A DNA stretch of 64,000 nucleotides from Pseudomonadales bacterium. GTDB lineage: Bacteria > Pseudomonadota > Gammaproteobacteria > Pseudomonadales > Azotimanducaceae. The translations under genes were made by a program, and so were the position numbers. The stretch lies in contig JANQPF010000009.1 of the NCBI GenBank assembly GCA_028285415.1, forward strand, positions 744,001-808,000, in the 5' to 3' direction. A model generated the notes under the pieces. That model had not been told where the DNA came from. It saw only the letters and a list, made by a program, of their open reading frames with translations, and ran no database searches. Below, piece after piece: positions 53,164 through 61,590 of the stretch; the first letter of the stretch is position 1, and every line of letters starts with the position of its first letter.

Positions 53164-53943
53164 ATGACCAACTTTTTCGACCTCAGCGGCAAAGTAGCGC
53201 TTGTCACCGGCGGCAGCCGCGGCATTGGCCTTGCGATTGCCGATGCGTTCGCACAGGCGGGCGCAGACGTGGCCATCTGGGACATTGACGCTGAGCGTAA
53301 CAACGCGGCCAAAGCGCAGCTCGAAACTCATGGCGTACGCGCCATGGCGCTGAACGTCGACGTCCGCGATGAGCTTGCCGTCATGAGCGGCGTCAACGAG
53401 GTCGTTGCGACGCTGGGGCGTATCGACGTGCTCATGGCCAACGCGGGCGTCAGCGGCAACGTACCCTCTTTTCTGGATCTGAGCCTCGAGCGATTTCGTG
53501 AAGTCACCGCGGTCAACGCCGACGGCTGGTTCCTGACCTGCCGCGAGGTGCTGAAGCACATGAAAGAACGCGCGGACAACGGTGATCCCGGCGGCTCCAT
53601 CATCGGTCAGTCGAGCCTGCAGGCGCTGCACGGTGCGCCGGGCAACGAAGCCTATGCGGCCAGCAAAGGCGCGGTGCTCGCCATGATCAAGACTATCGCC
53701 GTCGAGTTCGGCCGCTATGGCGTGCGCGCCAACGCAATCATGCCCGGATTCATCAAGACTGATATGAACAAGCGCAACCACGACAACGTGGCGCTCTACG
53801 AAAAAGTCATCAAGCGCATGCCAATCCGGCGCTGGGGCGAACCGGAGGACGTGGCAGGGCTCGCGGTATATCTGGCATCGGACGCCGCCCGCTACCACAG
53901 TGGGACGGCCATCGAGCTGGATGGCGGCTACGCCGCGATGTGA
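53164..53943 (+). CDS. Short-chain dehydrogenase/reductase
   Basis: 259 residues with GGAG six bases before the ATG. TGGSRGIGLAIADAFA is the nucleotide loop, VLMANAGVSGN the NxAG motif, SIIGQSSLQALHG holds the catalytic serine, EAYAASKGAVLAMIKT the Tyr/Lys pair, and the end is YHSGTAIELDGGYAAM. NAD(P)-dependent; substrate unknown. It lies 11 bp after the deacetylase gene and 97 bp before the HDAC-fold gene, in the plus-strand arm of the divergent locus. Confidence 0.92.
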   Translation: MTNFFDLSGKVALVTGGSRGIGLAIADAFAQAGADVAIWDIDAERNNAAKAQLETHGVRAMALNVDVRDELAVMSGVNEVVATLGRIDVLMANAGVSGNVPSFLDLSLERFREVTAVNADGWFLTCREVLKHMKERADNGDPGGSIIGQSSLQALHGAPGNEAYAASKGAVLAMIKTIAVEFGRYGVRANAIMPGFIKTDMNKRNHDNVALYEKVIKRMPIRRWGEPEDVAGLAVYLASDAARYHSGTAIELDGGYAAM

Positions 53944-54039
53944 CGGGGAAACTTGATACGCGCGCCTCGCGGGAAACAGCATCGACACCAGGGATTGGCC
54001 GTTGCGCTAATATGTGGCTGCAGCAGGAGAAACCACTCG

Positions 54040-54954
54040 ATGCATATTTACAGTCATCCGATCTACGCCAGACACGAGGTTGCGCCCGGCCACCCGGAAC
54101 GCCCGGAACGGATCACCTACCTGCTCGAACACCTCGAGGCCACCGGATTCGCCGCCGACCACACCGCGCGCGTACCAACCCCCGCCTCAACTCAGGATTT
54201 GACGCGGGCGCACAACGCCGAGCATCTCGCCTTCATCCAGCAGATGGCGCCAGCCGAAGGTGTCGTGCCGCTCGATCCCGATACGTGGATGGGAACGTCG
54301 AGCCTCGAGGCTGCTGAGATGGCGTCAGGCGCGCTTTGCAACGCGGTAGAGGATGTCACCGGCGGTACAACCCGACGCGCGTTCTGTGCCGTACGGCCGC
54401 CGGGACACCATGCCGAACGGGACGCGGCCATGGGATTCTGTATCTTCAACAGCGTGGCGGTGGGGGCCCTGAAAGCGCTGGCGGAAACTGATATTGAACG
54501 TGTCGCCATTCTCGACTTCGGCGTGCATCACGGCAACGGCACCGTGGACATTTTCCGCGACAACCCCGCAGTGCTCGTCTGTTCGAGCTTCCAGCATCCG
54601 CACTACCCGAACCGGCTGTTCGACATCGACCGCCCCAACATCGTGAACTCACCGATGCCCGCCGGCGCTGATGGCAATTTGTTCCGGGCAATCATCGAGC
54701 GCGACTGGTGGCCTGCGCTCGAGGCACATCAGCCGGAGCTGATTTTCGTATCAGCCGGGTTCGACGCCCACGCCCGGGACCCGCTGGCGAACATCAACCT
54801 CGTGGAGGATGACTTTGCCTGGGTGACCCGCGGCATCGTCGCCATGGCGGATCAGTTCAGTGAGGGCCGCATCGTGTCCACCCTCGAAGGCGGCTACGAT
54901 CTAAGGGCGCTGGCGGTAAGCGCCCATGCCCACCTCGAGGCACTTGCTGAGTAA
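54040..54954 (+). CDS. Histone-deacetylase-fold amidohydrolase (acetylpolyamine/acetoin-utilisation type)
   Basis: 304 residues from ATG 54040 (AGGAG about 10 bases upstream). An in-frame extension to 53953 is non-coding. HDAC motifs in order: GHPERPERITYL near the start, RPPGHHAERDAAMGFCIFN with the tandem histidines, AILDFGVHHGNGTVDIF with the Zn-binding Asp and His, FVSAGFDAHARDPL with the second Asp, and LEGGYDLRAL with the catalytic-loop GGY. Bacterial members remove acetyl or longer acyl groups from polyamines and other small amides. Its position after a second deacetylase is striking. The convergent enoyl-CoA hydratase ends 5 bp away. Confidence 0.93.
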   Translation: MHIYSHPIYARHEVAPGHPERPERITYLLEHLEATGFAADHTARVPTPASTQDLTRAHNAEHLAFIQQMAPAEGVVPLDPDTWMGTSSLEAAEMASGALCNAVEDVTGGTTRRAFCAVRPPGHHAERDAAMGFCIFNSVAVGALKALAETDIERVAILDFGVHHGNGTVDIFRDNPAVLVCSSFQHPHYPNRLFDIDRPNIVNSPMPAGADGNLFRAIIERDWWPALEAHQPELIFVSAGFDAHARDPLANINLVEDDFAWVTRGIVAMADQFSEGRIVSTLEGGYDLRALAVSAHAHLEALAE

Positions 54955-54959
54955 GCGCG

Positions 54960-55748
54960 CTATTCGCCTTTGAATTCAGCGTCGCGTTTCTCGAGAAAAG
55001 CGGCCACGCCTTCACCGAAGTCTTGTGAACTGCCGGCTTCGTTTTGCAGCTGCGCTTCGAGTTCGAGCTGTTGCTCGAACGAATTGCTCCACGTCTGCCA
55101 GTAGGCTTTGCGGATGAGCGCCAGGGAGCGCGGTCCGTTGGCGAGCTGGTTCGCGACCTGCATGGCGCCGTCCATCAGCGCATCGTTGTCCTCGTAGAGT
55201 CGATTGACGATCCCCCACTCCTGTGCCTGTTCCGCCGGGAGTCGCTCCGCAAGCATGGAAAGCTCCATCGCCCGGCCCCAACCCACGAGCCGCGGCAGCA
55301 TGAACGTCGAACCACCATCCGGGATCAAGCCGATGCGGGCAAACGCCTGCAGGAAGTAACCCGCTTTAGACGCGCAGACGATGTCACCCATCATGGCAAA
55401 ACTCATGCCCACACCGGCCGCGGCGCCGTTGACGGCTGTGACAATGGGCATCTCCAGACCCCTGAGCTCAAACAGCAGCGGGTGATAGCTGTTGCGCAGT
55501 GAGCTGCCCGCACCCTTGCGCTTGCCGTCGTCGTCCCCGGCATCATCCTGCAGGTTCGCTCCCGCACAGAAGCCGCGACCGTTACCCGTCAACAGCAGGC
55601 AGCGCGCCCCGTTGGACTTGGACTTGATCTCGCCGAGAGCATCAGCGAAGTCCAGCAGCATCTGCCGCCCCACCGCGTTCATGACCTCGGGATGGTTGAA
55701 TTTCAGAACCGCCACGCGGCCTTCAAAATCGAGTTGCATGCGACTCAT
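54960..55748 (-). CDS. Enoyl-CoA hydratase/isomerase, PaaG-like
   Basis: 262 residues. Oxyanion-hole blocks GRGFCAGANLQD and NGAAAGVGMSFAMMGDIV; active-site region FARIGLIPDGGSTFMLPRLVG. The IPDGG block resembles PaaG-type isomerases, in which aspartates replace the two hydratase glutamates, so double-bond isomerisation of an enoyl-CoA (as in phenylacetate or unsaturated-acid breakdown) is the likeliest reaction. It follows the isoaspartyl peptidase gene by 28 bp on the minus strand, and is convergent with the HDAC-fold gene. Confidence 0.9.
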   Translation of the reverse strand: MSRMQLDFEGRVAVLKFNHPEVMNAVGRQMLLDFADALGEIKSKSNGARCLLLTGNGRGFCAGANLQDDAGDDDGKRKGAGSSLRNSYHPLLFELRGLEMPIVTAVNGAAAGVGMSFAMMGDIVCASKAGYFLQAFARIGLIPDGGSTFMLPRLVGWGRAMELSMLAERLPAEQAQEWGIVNRLYEDNDALMDGAMQVANQLANGPRSLALIRKAYWQTWSNSFEQQLELEAQLQNEAGSSQDFGEGVAAFLEKRDAEFKGE

Positions 55749-55776
55749 TCGTTTTCCTCTCTGTTACACCAGTTAT

Positions 55777-56817
55777 CTATCCGGCCGCGTCTTCGCTGCC
55801 GCCGTGGATGCCAATTGTCAGTTTGCCATGGACATCGATGCTGCCCCGGTACATACCCTGCGTATTGAACGGCATGGCAATGTTGCCCGCAGGATCCATG
55901 ATGATGACCCCACCGGTTCCGCCGTTGGGTAACAATTCGTCAAACAAGACCTGCCGCCCCGCCTCACGAACGTCAAGATTCCCGTAGCGCATCCGCGCGC
56001 AGATGTCGGCCGCCACGTTGTAGCGAATGAAATACTCGCCGTGGCCGGTGGCCGACACCGCGCAGCTGCGATTGTCCGCGTACGTCCCGGCTCCGATGAC
56101 GGGCGAGTCACCCACCCTGCCCCAGCGTTTAGCCGTCATGCCGCCTGTGGAAGTGGCGGCAGCAAGATTGCCGTTGCGATCCAGCGCGACCGCGCCGACC
56201 GTGCCCCATTTGTGCGGTGCAACCAGGTCCGTCAGCGTCGCTTGCCCGTTGCGCTCACGCTTGACGCGCTCGAGCGCCTCGCGACGCCGCGGAATTGTGA
56301 ACGTATCGTTGGTCACCGGCACCATGCCGATACTCCGGGCAAAAGCCTCCGCGCCGGCACCCGTCAACATCACGTGTTCCGATTGATCCATCACCGCCCG
56401 CGCGAGCCGTATCGGGCTCTCGACCGTGCTTACCCCGGCCACGGCACCGGCATTGAGATCGGCACCCGACATGATGCTGGCATCGAGCTCGTGCCGGCCA
56501 TCCCAAGTCATCACCGCACCAACGCCGGCGTTGAAGAGCGGCGAGGCTTCCATGAGCGTCACCGCCGCGACCACCGCATCCAGACTCGTGCCGCCAGCAC
56601 GCAAGCGCTCATGCCCCGCACGGAGCGCAGCAGTCAGCGCATCCTCGTAGGCGCTGCGCTCGGTGTCCGTCATCTTCCGTATGTCGATCGTGCCAGCGCC
56701 GCCGTGAATGGCGATGGCCACCGGCGCATCGTCCGACCAGACCGGCGTCGACCAGCCCCAGGCAAACGCAACGGCAAGCCACAGTGCTAAGCTCGTGACG
56801 CTGACAGAATGTCTCAA
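55777..56817 (-). CDS. iaaA: Isoaspartyl peptidase / L-asparaginase (periplasmic Ntn-hydrolase)
   Basis: 346 residues from TTG 56817, supported by GGGGGA six bases upstream and by the signal peptide it creates (SVTSLALWLAVAFAWGWSTPVWSDD). AIAIHGGAGTID is the family start, the two subunits separate before Thr206 in HKWGTVGAVALDRNGNL, and STGGMTAKRWGRVGDSPVIGAGTYAD with SATGHGEYFIR forms the binding pocket. It cleaves isoaspartyl dipeptides or asparagine after self-processing. It begins only 12 bp from the serine hydrolase gene on the other strand. It is followed on the minus strand by the PaaG-like gene, 28 bp away. Confidence 0.94.
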   Translation of the reverse strand: MRHSVSVTSLALWLAVAFAWGWSTPVWSDDAPVAIAIHGGAGTIDIRKMTDTERSAYEDALTAALRAGHERLRAGGTSLDAVVAAVTLMEASPLFNAGVGAVMTWDGRHELDASIMSGADLNAGAVAGVSTVESPIRLARAVMDQSEHVMLTGAGAEAFARSIGMVPVTNDTFTIPRRREALERVKRERNGQATLTDLVAPHKWGTVGAVALDRNGNLAAATSTGGMTAKRWGRVGDSPVIGAGTYADNRSCAVSATGHGEYFIRYNVAADICARMRYGNLDVREAGRQVLFDELLPNGGTGGVIIMDPAGNIAMPFNTQGMYRGSIDVHGKLTIGIHGGSEDAAG

Positions 56818-56829
56818 GGTGTTCCCCCA

Positions 56830-58209
56830 ATGTTGTTTGTACGCCGGCTTCTGGTTCTCCTATCGCTCGGCACGTTGCTCCCCGCAGCGCTCGCTCATGC
56901 GCAGCTGCCCGAGCGGCTTGCCGGCGAGCTGACCGAAATACAGCGCGCCCATAACATTCCCGTATTAGCTCTGGCATTGCAAATCGATGGCCGCGTAGTC
57001 TCCAAAGTGATGGGAGGAACGCCCGCTACGCCGCTCCGCTGGGGTTCGATCACCAAAACCATCACCGCATTGACCGTCCTCGAGCTCGCCGCCCGGGATC
57101 AGGTGGACCTGCAGGCGCCGCTTTCAAACTACGTGCCCGTCGAGCACTGGGCCAATCCCTGGCGCGCGAGTCATCCGGTTCGCGTCATCGATCTGCTGGA
57201 GCTGCGGGCAGGTTTTCCCGACCTCTCCGCCGCGGAGTTCAATTTCAACGAGCCCGTCGATCTCGAGACGGCGCTGGCGCTCAACCCCGCCCACCGGATC
57301 ACGCACTGGCCCCCCGGCATCCAGCACGGCTACTCGAATCTCGCGCCGGGGCTGACGCAGCTCCTGATCGAGCGCGTCACCGGCAAACCCTACGCAAGCG
57401 TGGCGAGGGAGCTTGTCTTCGAGCCGGTGGGCATGGCGGACGCAGGGTTTGCTCCCGATACCCGGTTACCGGGCGGCTTCGAGGACGACGGCACCACGCC
57501 TATTCCGTACTGGCACATGACGTTTCCGGCATACGGTGCGCTGAACGCGCCTCTCAACGACATGATCAGGCTCCTCGACGCGCTGCAGTCGCTGCCGGCA
57601 GCAAAGGCGGCGCGCCTGTATCGGCCAGGCGGGCGCCAACTCGCGCCGGACTTCACCTTCGATTACGCGGCGGGACTCTATCCGCGCGTGCGGCAGGGGC
57701 GCATCTGGCATACCCACGGCGGAGATGCCGACGGCTACCGGTCGAGGCTGGCAACCTTGCGCCCGGAGCAGAGGGCATACATTGTCAATATCAACGTCGA
57801 CAATCCGGCGGTGCTGCGCCGCATCGAACGCCTGCTGGAAGCGGCACTGACTCGGGATATGCCGGCAGTCCCACCGCCTGCAACCGTTGAGGTAAACCTC
57901 GACGGCCTGGCCGGCACCTACTACCCATCGTCCGCGCGTTTCGGCATTGACGCCTGGCAGTCAGGCAGCAGGCCAACGGCAACCGTCGCCGCCAGGGGCA
58001 GCACGCTGACCTTCACACGCAACGGTCGCACCACCACGCTGTGGCCGGTGGCACCCGGACAGTTCCGGCGGGACCACGATCCCGCTGCAACCGTCGTCTT
58101 CGTTCGCGATGAGGACGTCCTCTACCTGCAGGGGGAGCTCGGCAACTACGCGCGCGTCGACGCCTGTCCAGATTTCATGCGTGCAATCCCGCAGTGCGAT
58201 CAACGATAA
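56830..58209 (+). CDS. Periplasmic serine hydrolase, beta-lactamase / penicillin-binding-protein-like
   Basis: 459 residues from ATG 56830 with AAGGTG eight bases upstream. Signal peptide MLFVRRLLVLLSLGTLLPAALAHAQ. The SxxK motif is SITK (Ser73, Lys76), the second motif YxN is HGYSNLAPG, and the third is HTHGGDADGYRS in place of KTG, as in class-C-like esterases (EstB, D-aminopeptidases). A C-terminal domain (about residues 355-459) adds a small beta-barrel. It probably hydrolyses an ester or amide. It is head-to-head with the isoaspartyl peptidase gene and followed after 28 bp by the second HsaA-like gene. Confidence 0.9.
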   Translation: MLFVRRLLVLLSLGTLLPAALAHAQLPERLAGELTEIQRAHNIPVLALALQIDGRVVSKVMGGTPATPLRWGSITKTITALTVLELAARDQVDLQAPLSNYVPVEHWANPWRASHPVRVIDLLELRAGFPDLSAAEFNFNEPVDLETALALNPAHRITHWPPGIQHGYSNLAPGLTQLLIERVTGKPYASVARELVFEPVGMADAGFAPDTRLPGGFEDDGTTPIPYWHMTFPAYGALNAPLNDMIRLLDALQSLPAAKAARLYRPGGRQLAPDFTFDYAAGLYPRVRQGRIWHTHGGDADGYRSRLATLRPEQRAYIVNINVDNPAVLRRIERLLEAALTRDMPAVPPPATVEVNLDGLAGTYYPSSARFGIDAWQSGSRPTATVAARGSTLTFTRNGRTTTLWPVAPGQFRRDHDPAATVVFVRDEDVLYLQGELGNYARVDACPDFMRAIPQCDQR

Positions 58210-58237
58210 TCCGCTCGTCGTAACGAGGAGAGTCGTT

Positions 58238-59386
58238 TTGGACGTTGTTGCCACCACGCGTAGCTTTGCCGACGCCATCAACGCCGCCGCTCCGGAAATG
58301 GAGCGCGAATGTCGCATGGATCCGACGCTTGCCAGAAACATGGCGAGCGCAGGCCTCTTCCGCCAGCTGGTTCCCGAGCAATACCAGGGTTTGGAAGTCC
58401 ACCCTCAGAATTTTTTCGACAGTCTCGCCGCCGGGGCTTACTACGACGGTGCCACCGGCTGGTGTCTCATGATCGGCAACACGACGGGGCTTTTGAGCGG
58501 CTCGCTCGCCCCCGAATGGGCTCAGTCGATCTACGGTGACCATCCTGATCACGTGACCGTTGGCGTGACCGCGCCGATTGGACGCGCTGAGGAAAACGCG
58601 GACGGTCTGACGATCAACGGTCGCTGGCCGTTCGGCAGCGGCAGCCAGATTGCGCAGTGGATCTGCGGCGGGGCCACCATTTACGACAACGGTGAGCCAC
58701 GCAAAAGCGAGCGCGGCATACCTGAGACGGTGCTTGCGTTTTTCCCCGCTGATGAAGTGACCATCCACACGGATACCTGGGACACCTCGGGTTTGCGAGG
58801 CACGGGCAGTCATGACATTGAGGTATCGAACGCCAAGGTGCCGGAAGGCCGCTGGGTGGTGCTGGGTAAAAAGCCCAGAGTGGATACGCCGCTGTATCGA
58901 TTCCCGACCTTCGGCCTGCTGGCTCTCGGCGTCAGCGCGGTGTCCATCGGCATCGGCGAGCGCGCGATCGATGAGTTCATCGAGCTGGCCGGGGCGAAAA
59001 CGCCCACAGGATCGTCACGCTCCCTGGCCAATCGACCCATCGTGCAGAAAGACCTTGCGATGGCCCAGGCTGAGCTTGCCAGCGCCCGCGCATTGACCCG
59101 CGAATACATTGACGCTGCCTGGACCCAGGCCAACGAAAGCGGGCGCCTGACGCTCGAAACGAAATCCCGATTGCGTATGGCTGCCGGCAACAACGCGTGG
59201 TCCGCCGTCAACGTGGTCGATCGCCTTTACCATGCCGCCGGCGGCACCTCAATTTACCGCAAATCCAGGCTGCAACAGTGTTTCCGCGACGTGCACGTGC
59301 CCACGCAACACATCATGGTGGCCCAGCCAATTTTCGAGGTGATCGGCAAGGTTGCCCTCGGCATGGAGGTGAACCAGCCGCTCTAG
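58238..59386 (+). CDS. HsaA-like acyl-CoA-dehydrogenase-fold flavin monooxygenase (second copy)
   Basis: 382 residues from TTG 58238, chosen because AGGAG lies seven bases upstream. The only in-frame ATG upstream would fall inside the previous gene. It matches the gene at 49397-50551 in layout and motifs: LTINGRWPFGSGSQIAQWICGG, WDTSGLRGTGSHDIEVSNAKVP, SSRSLANRPIVQKDLAMAQAEL, and the ending SRLQQCFRDVHVPTQHIMV. It is likely an FMNH2-dependent hydroxylase needing a reductase supplied elsewhere. It lies 28 bp after the serine hydrolase gene. Confidence 0.87.
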   Translation: MDVVATTRSFADAINAAAPEMERECRMDPTLARNMASAGLFRQLVPEQYQGLEVHPQNFFDSLAAGAYYDGATGWCLMIGNTTGLLSGSLAPEWAQSIYGDHPDHVTVGVTAPIGRAEENADGLTINGRWPFGSGSQIAQWICGGATIYDNGEPRKSERGIPETVLAFFPADEVTIHTDTWDTSGLRGTGSHDIEVSNAKVPEGRWVVLGKKPRVDTPLYRFPTFGLLALGVSAVSIGIGERAIDEFIELAGAKTPTGSSRSLANRPIVQKDLAMAQAELASARALTREYIDAAWTQANESGRLTLETKSRLRMAAGNNAWSAVNVVDRLYHAAGGTSIYRKSRLQQCFRDVHVPTQHIMVAQPIFEVIGKVALGMEVNQPL

Positions 59387-59454
59387 CAACCCTGGGCAAA
59401 CTATTTGTCACCTGGCAGCGACATAGCTCGTGGGATAAACCAACGGAAGCTGAC

Positions 59455-60285
59455 ATGAACCGTCTGATCATCGTTTCTCTTCTTGCCTGCAGCGCCGCCG
59501 GCTGCGTGATTGTGGCTGACGTCGACACCGACTGGGACTTCGGCGGCACCTGGGTCGAACGCAAACAGGACCTCGGGGACGTGCAAAGCATCGAGTTCGA
59601 CGCACCGGGAACGCTGTACATCACTCAGGGCAAAACCGGCGCGCTGCGCCTCGAAGGGAATGAGCAATCCCTGGAAAGCCTGCAGATCGACCAGCGCGAG
59701 GGGACCCTCGTGATCTCTCAGTCCGGCGAGGGTTACCAATGGTACGAGATCCGCGGCAAACACCAGAACCCCATATACAGCCTGGAAATCGACACGCTTG
59801 CGGAACTGCGCCACGACGGACGCGGCACCGTGAACATCGGTCCGTTTACGCTCGAAAGCGTGCGGATTGCAAGCGGCGACTACGCCAAAACCTACGTCGC
59901 GTCGCTGAACGCGCGCGACGTCGAAGTACGCGCGGCCGATCACGCCAACATTCAAGTCCAGACGCTCGACAGCGACTCCATGACGCTCAGGGCAGAAGAC
60001 CACGCGGACGTCTATGTGGCCGATGCCAACGTGCTCGACTCGGACCTTCGCGCGGACGATCACGGCGAAATCTGGCTTGCCGGGCGCACAGACAGCCTGG
60101 ACGCGCGAATTGACGGACACGGCGACATCGAGGCCGACGAATTCAAGAGCGCCATCGCAGAAGTGACGGCCAGCGACTACGCTCGCGCCGCCATCCATGT
60201 TGCCGACGAGGTCACCATCGATGAAAGTGACAGGGCCCGGGTCATCGTCAGCGGGCCGGTGGACGTGCCGCCTCCCGGAGACTAG
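59455..60285 (+). CDS. DUF2807 (head GIN-domain) lipoprotein
   Basis: 276 residues from ATG 59455 (GGAAG upstream). The start MNRLIIVSLLACSAAGC carries a lipobox-like end (Cys at 17 in SAAGC, or Cys 12), so the protein is probably lipid-anchored. The rest is a right-handed beta-helix-type repeat, SIEFDAPGTLYITQGK, LRLEGNEQSLESLQI, VRIASGDYAKTYVASLNARDVEVRAADHANIQVQTLDSD, with DHA/DHG/DYA turns recurring every 18-20 residues. This matches DUF2807 proteins, whose role in the envelope is unknown. It ends 62 bp before the beta-barrel gene. Confidence 0.88.
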   Translation: MNRLIIVSLLACSAAGCVIVADVDTDWDFGGTWVERKQDLGDVQSIEFDAPGTLYITQGKTGALRLEGNEQSLESLQIDQREGTLVISQSGEGYQWYEIRGKHQNPIYSLEIDTLAELRHDGRGTVNIGPFTLESVRIASGDYAKTYVASLNARDVEVRAADHANIQVQTLDSDSMTLRAEDHADVYVADANVLDSDLRADDHGEIWLAGRTDSLDARIDGHGDIEADEFKSAIAEVTASDYARAAIHVADEVTIDESDRARVIVSGPVDVPPPGD

Positions 60286-60347
60286 ATGCTTGCAATTGCC
60301 GCCCGACGATGGAGCATAGGCGCGTCATCCAACGATGAGGCGGCAAC

Positions 60348-61580
60348 ATGTGGAACCTGCGGCTGTTAAGCCTGCTGGTTATTGTGACGGGCTTACTGAC
60401 GAGCCCACCGGCCAACGCCACGCTCGAAGACATTGCTGCCAGCGCAACCGATGGACAGCGCAATCTGCTGCGTCTGGTGGTTGCGCTCAGGCGGCTGCAG
60501 CAGGCTGATGCGCTGCCTCAGGAACTCGCTGACGTGGTCGCGGAACTGGATGCCACCGACCCGGCATCCCTCACGGCAATCCGAACGCTCAGGAGCCTGC
60601 TTCCCGACGTCAATCGCCTGCAGATTGTTCGCGATCGTGCCGCCGTTGCGCGCGCAAGCCTCGGCCTGCACGACCATCAACGCGCCGCCCAGTGGGGGCG
60701 GTTCGGGGCGAGAGAAAGCGCCACAGGCGCGGATCGAGACCGGCTACAGCTGTGGGTGGAGCGACTCGAAGACGATGCTGAGCAGCGTGCGCGCGACGGT
60801 TTCGACGGCTTTGACGCCGATACCGCCGGCACCAGCATCGGTCTGGAATATGAGCTGACGGAAAACCTGTCCGCAAGCATCAGCCTTGGCAACTACGACG
60901 CGACGGTCGTCTCTGACGTCTTTGGCCGGGACCGCCAGGACGGCAGGGAAGCGTCACTCGGCATCGGCTATCGTCTGGGTGATCACCACTTGAGCGCAAC
61001 CTTCAGTGCGGTAGCCACCGATACCAACCGCACCCGCGGCATCATCGTCAACGCGCCTTCGGGTCTACGCTTCCTTCGCCTGCAGGCTGACATCGATGCA
61101 ACCCAGCACGCGCTCTCGCTGGGCTACGCGGGCATTCTGGCAAGCGGTGACTACTGGCAGCTGTCGCCTTATGCCGGCGCCACATACGCGCGGCTCGAGA
61201 CGGACGACTACGAAGAACGCAGCTCGAGCGGCTCGCGTCTGCAGGTCTCCAGCGAAACCGAGGTGCAGGTCCTCGGCAGCGCGGGTCTCAGCATGAGCTG
61301 GCACGCAATCCGCGGCGGCTGGCTGTTTGCCCCGCAGCTGTCTGCCGCCGTAGAGCACGACTTTCGTGCGGACCCCACCGTCACGACCACCCGCCTGGGC
61401 AACGCCGCGCCGCGGTTCCAGACAGAGGGATTCGACATCGAAGAAACGCGGTTCCGTTTCGGGGTCGGGATGCATTTCATGCACGAGCGTGGTTTTGGCG
61501 TGGGGCTGTACTACGACGGCCAGCGTAAGGGCGACTATCGGTACGATGCCGCTATAATCAGCCTACAAATGACATTTTGA
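60348..61580 (+). CDS. Outer-membrane protein with C-terminal autotransporter-type beta-barrel
   Basis: 410 residues. Signal peptide LRLLSLLVIVTGLLTSPPANA. Residues 25-120 are a helical, charged passenger with no adhesin repeats. The last 270 residues are a beta-barrel: GLEYELTENLSASISLGNYDA, LGIGYRLGDHHLSATFSAVA, HALSLGYAGILASGDYWQLSPYAGATYARLE, FGVGMHFMHERGFGVGLYYDGQRK, ending in ISLQMTF with terminal Phe. It could be a small autotransporter or an outer-membrane protein of the same barrel type. The passenger is too short to suggest a function. The CDF gene starts 10 bp later. Confidence 0.85.
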   Translation: MWNLRLLSLLVIVTGLLTSPPANATLEDIAASATDGQRNLLRLVVALRRLQQADALPQELADVVAELDATDPASLTAIRTLRSLLPDVNRLQIVRDRAAVARASLGLHDHQRAAQWGRFGARESATGADRDRLQLWVERLEDDAEQRARDGFDGFDADTAGTSIGLEYELTENLSASISLGNYDATVVSDVFGRDRQDGREASLGIGYRLGDHHLSATFSAVATDTNRTRGIIVNAPSGLRFLRLQADIDATQHALSLGYAGILASGDYWQLSPYAGATYARLETDDYEERSSSGSRLQVSSETEVQVLGSAGLSMSWHAIRGGWLFAPQLSAAVEHDFRADPTVTTTRLGNAAPRFQTEGFDIEETRFRFGVGMHFMHERGFGVGLYYDGQRKGDYRYDAAIISLQMTF

Positions 61581-61590
61581 GTGTTCGGCG

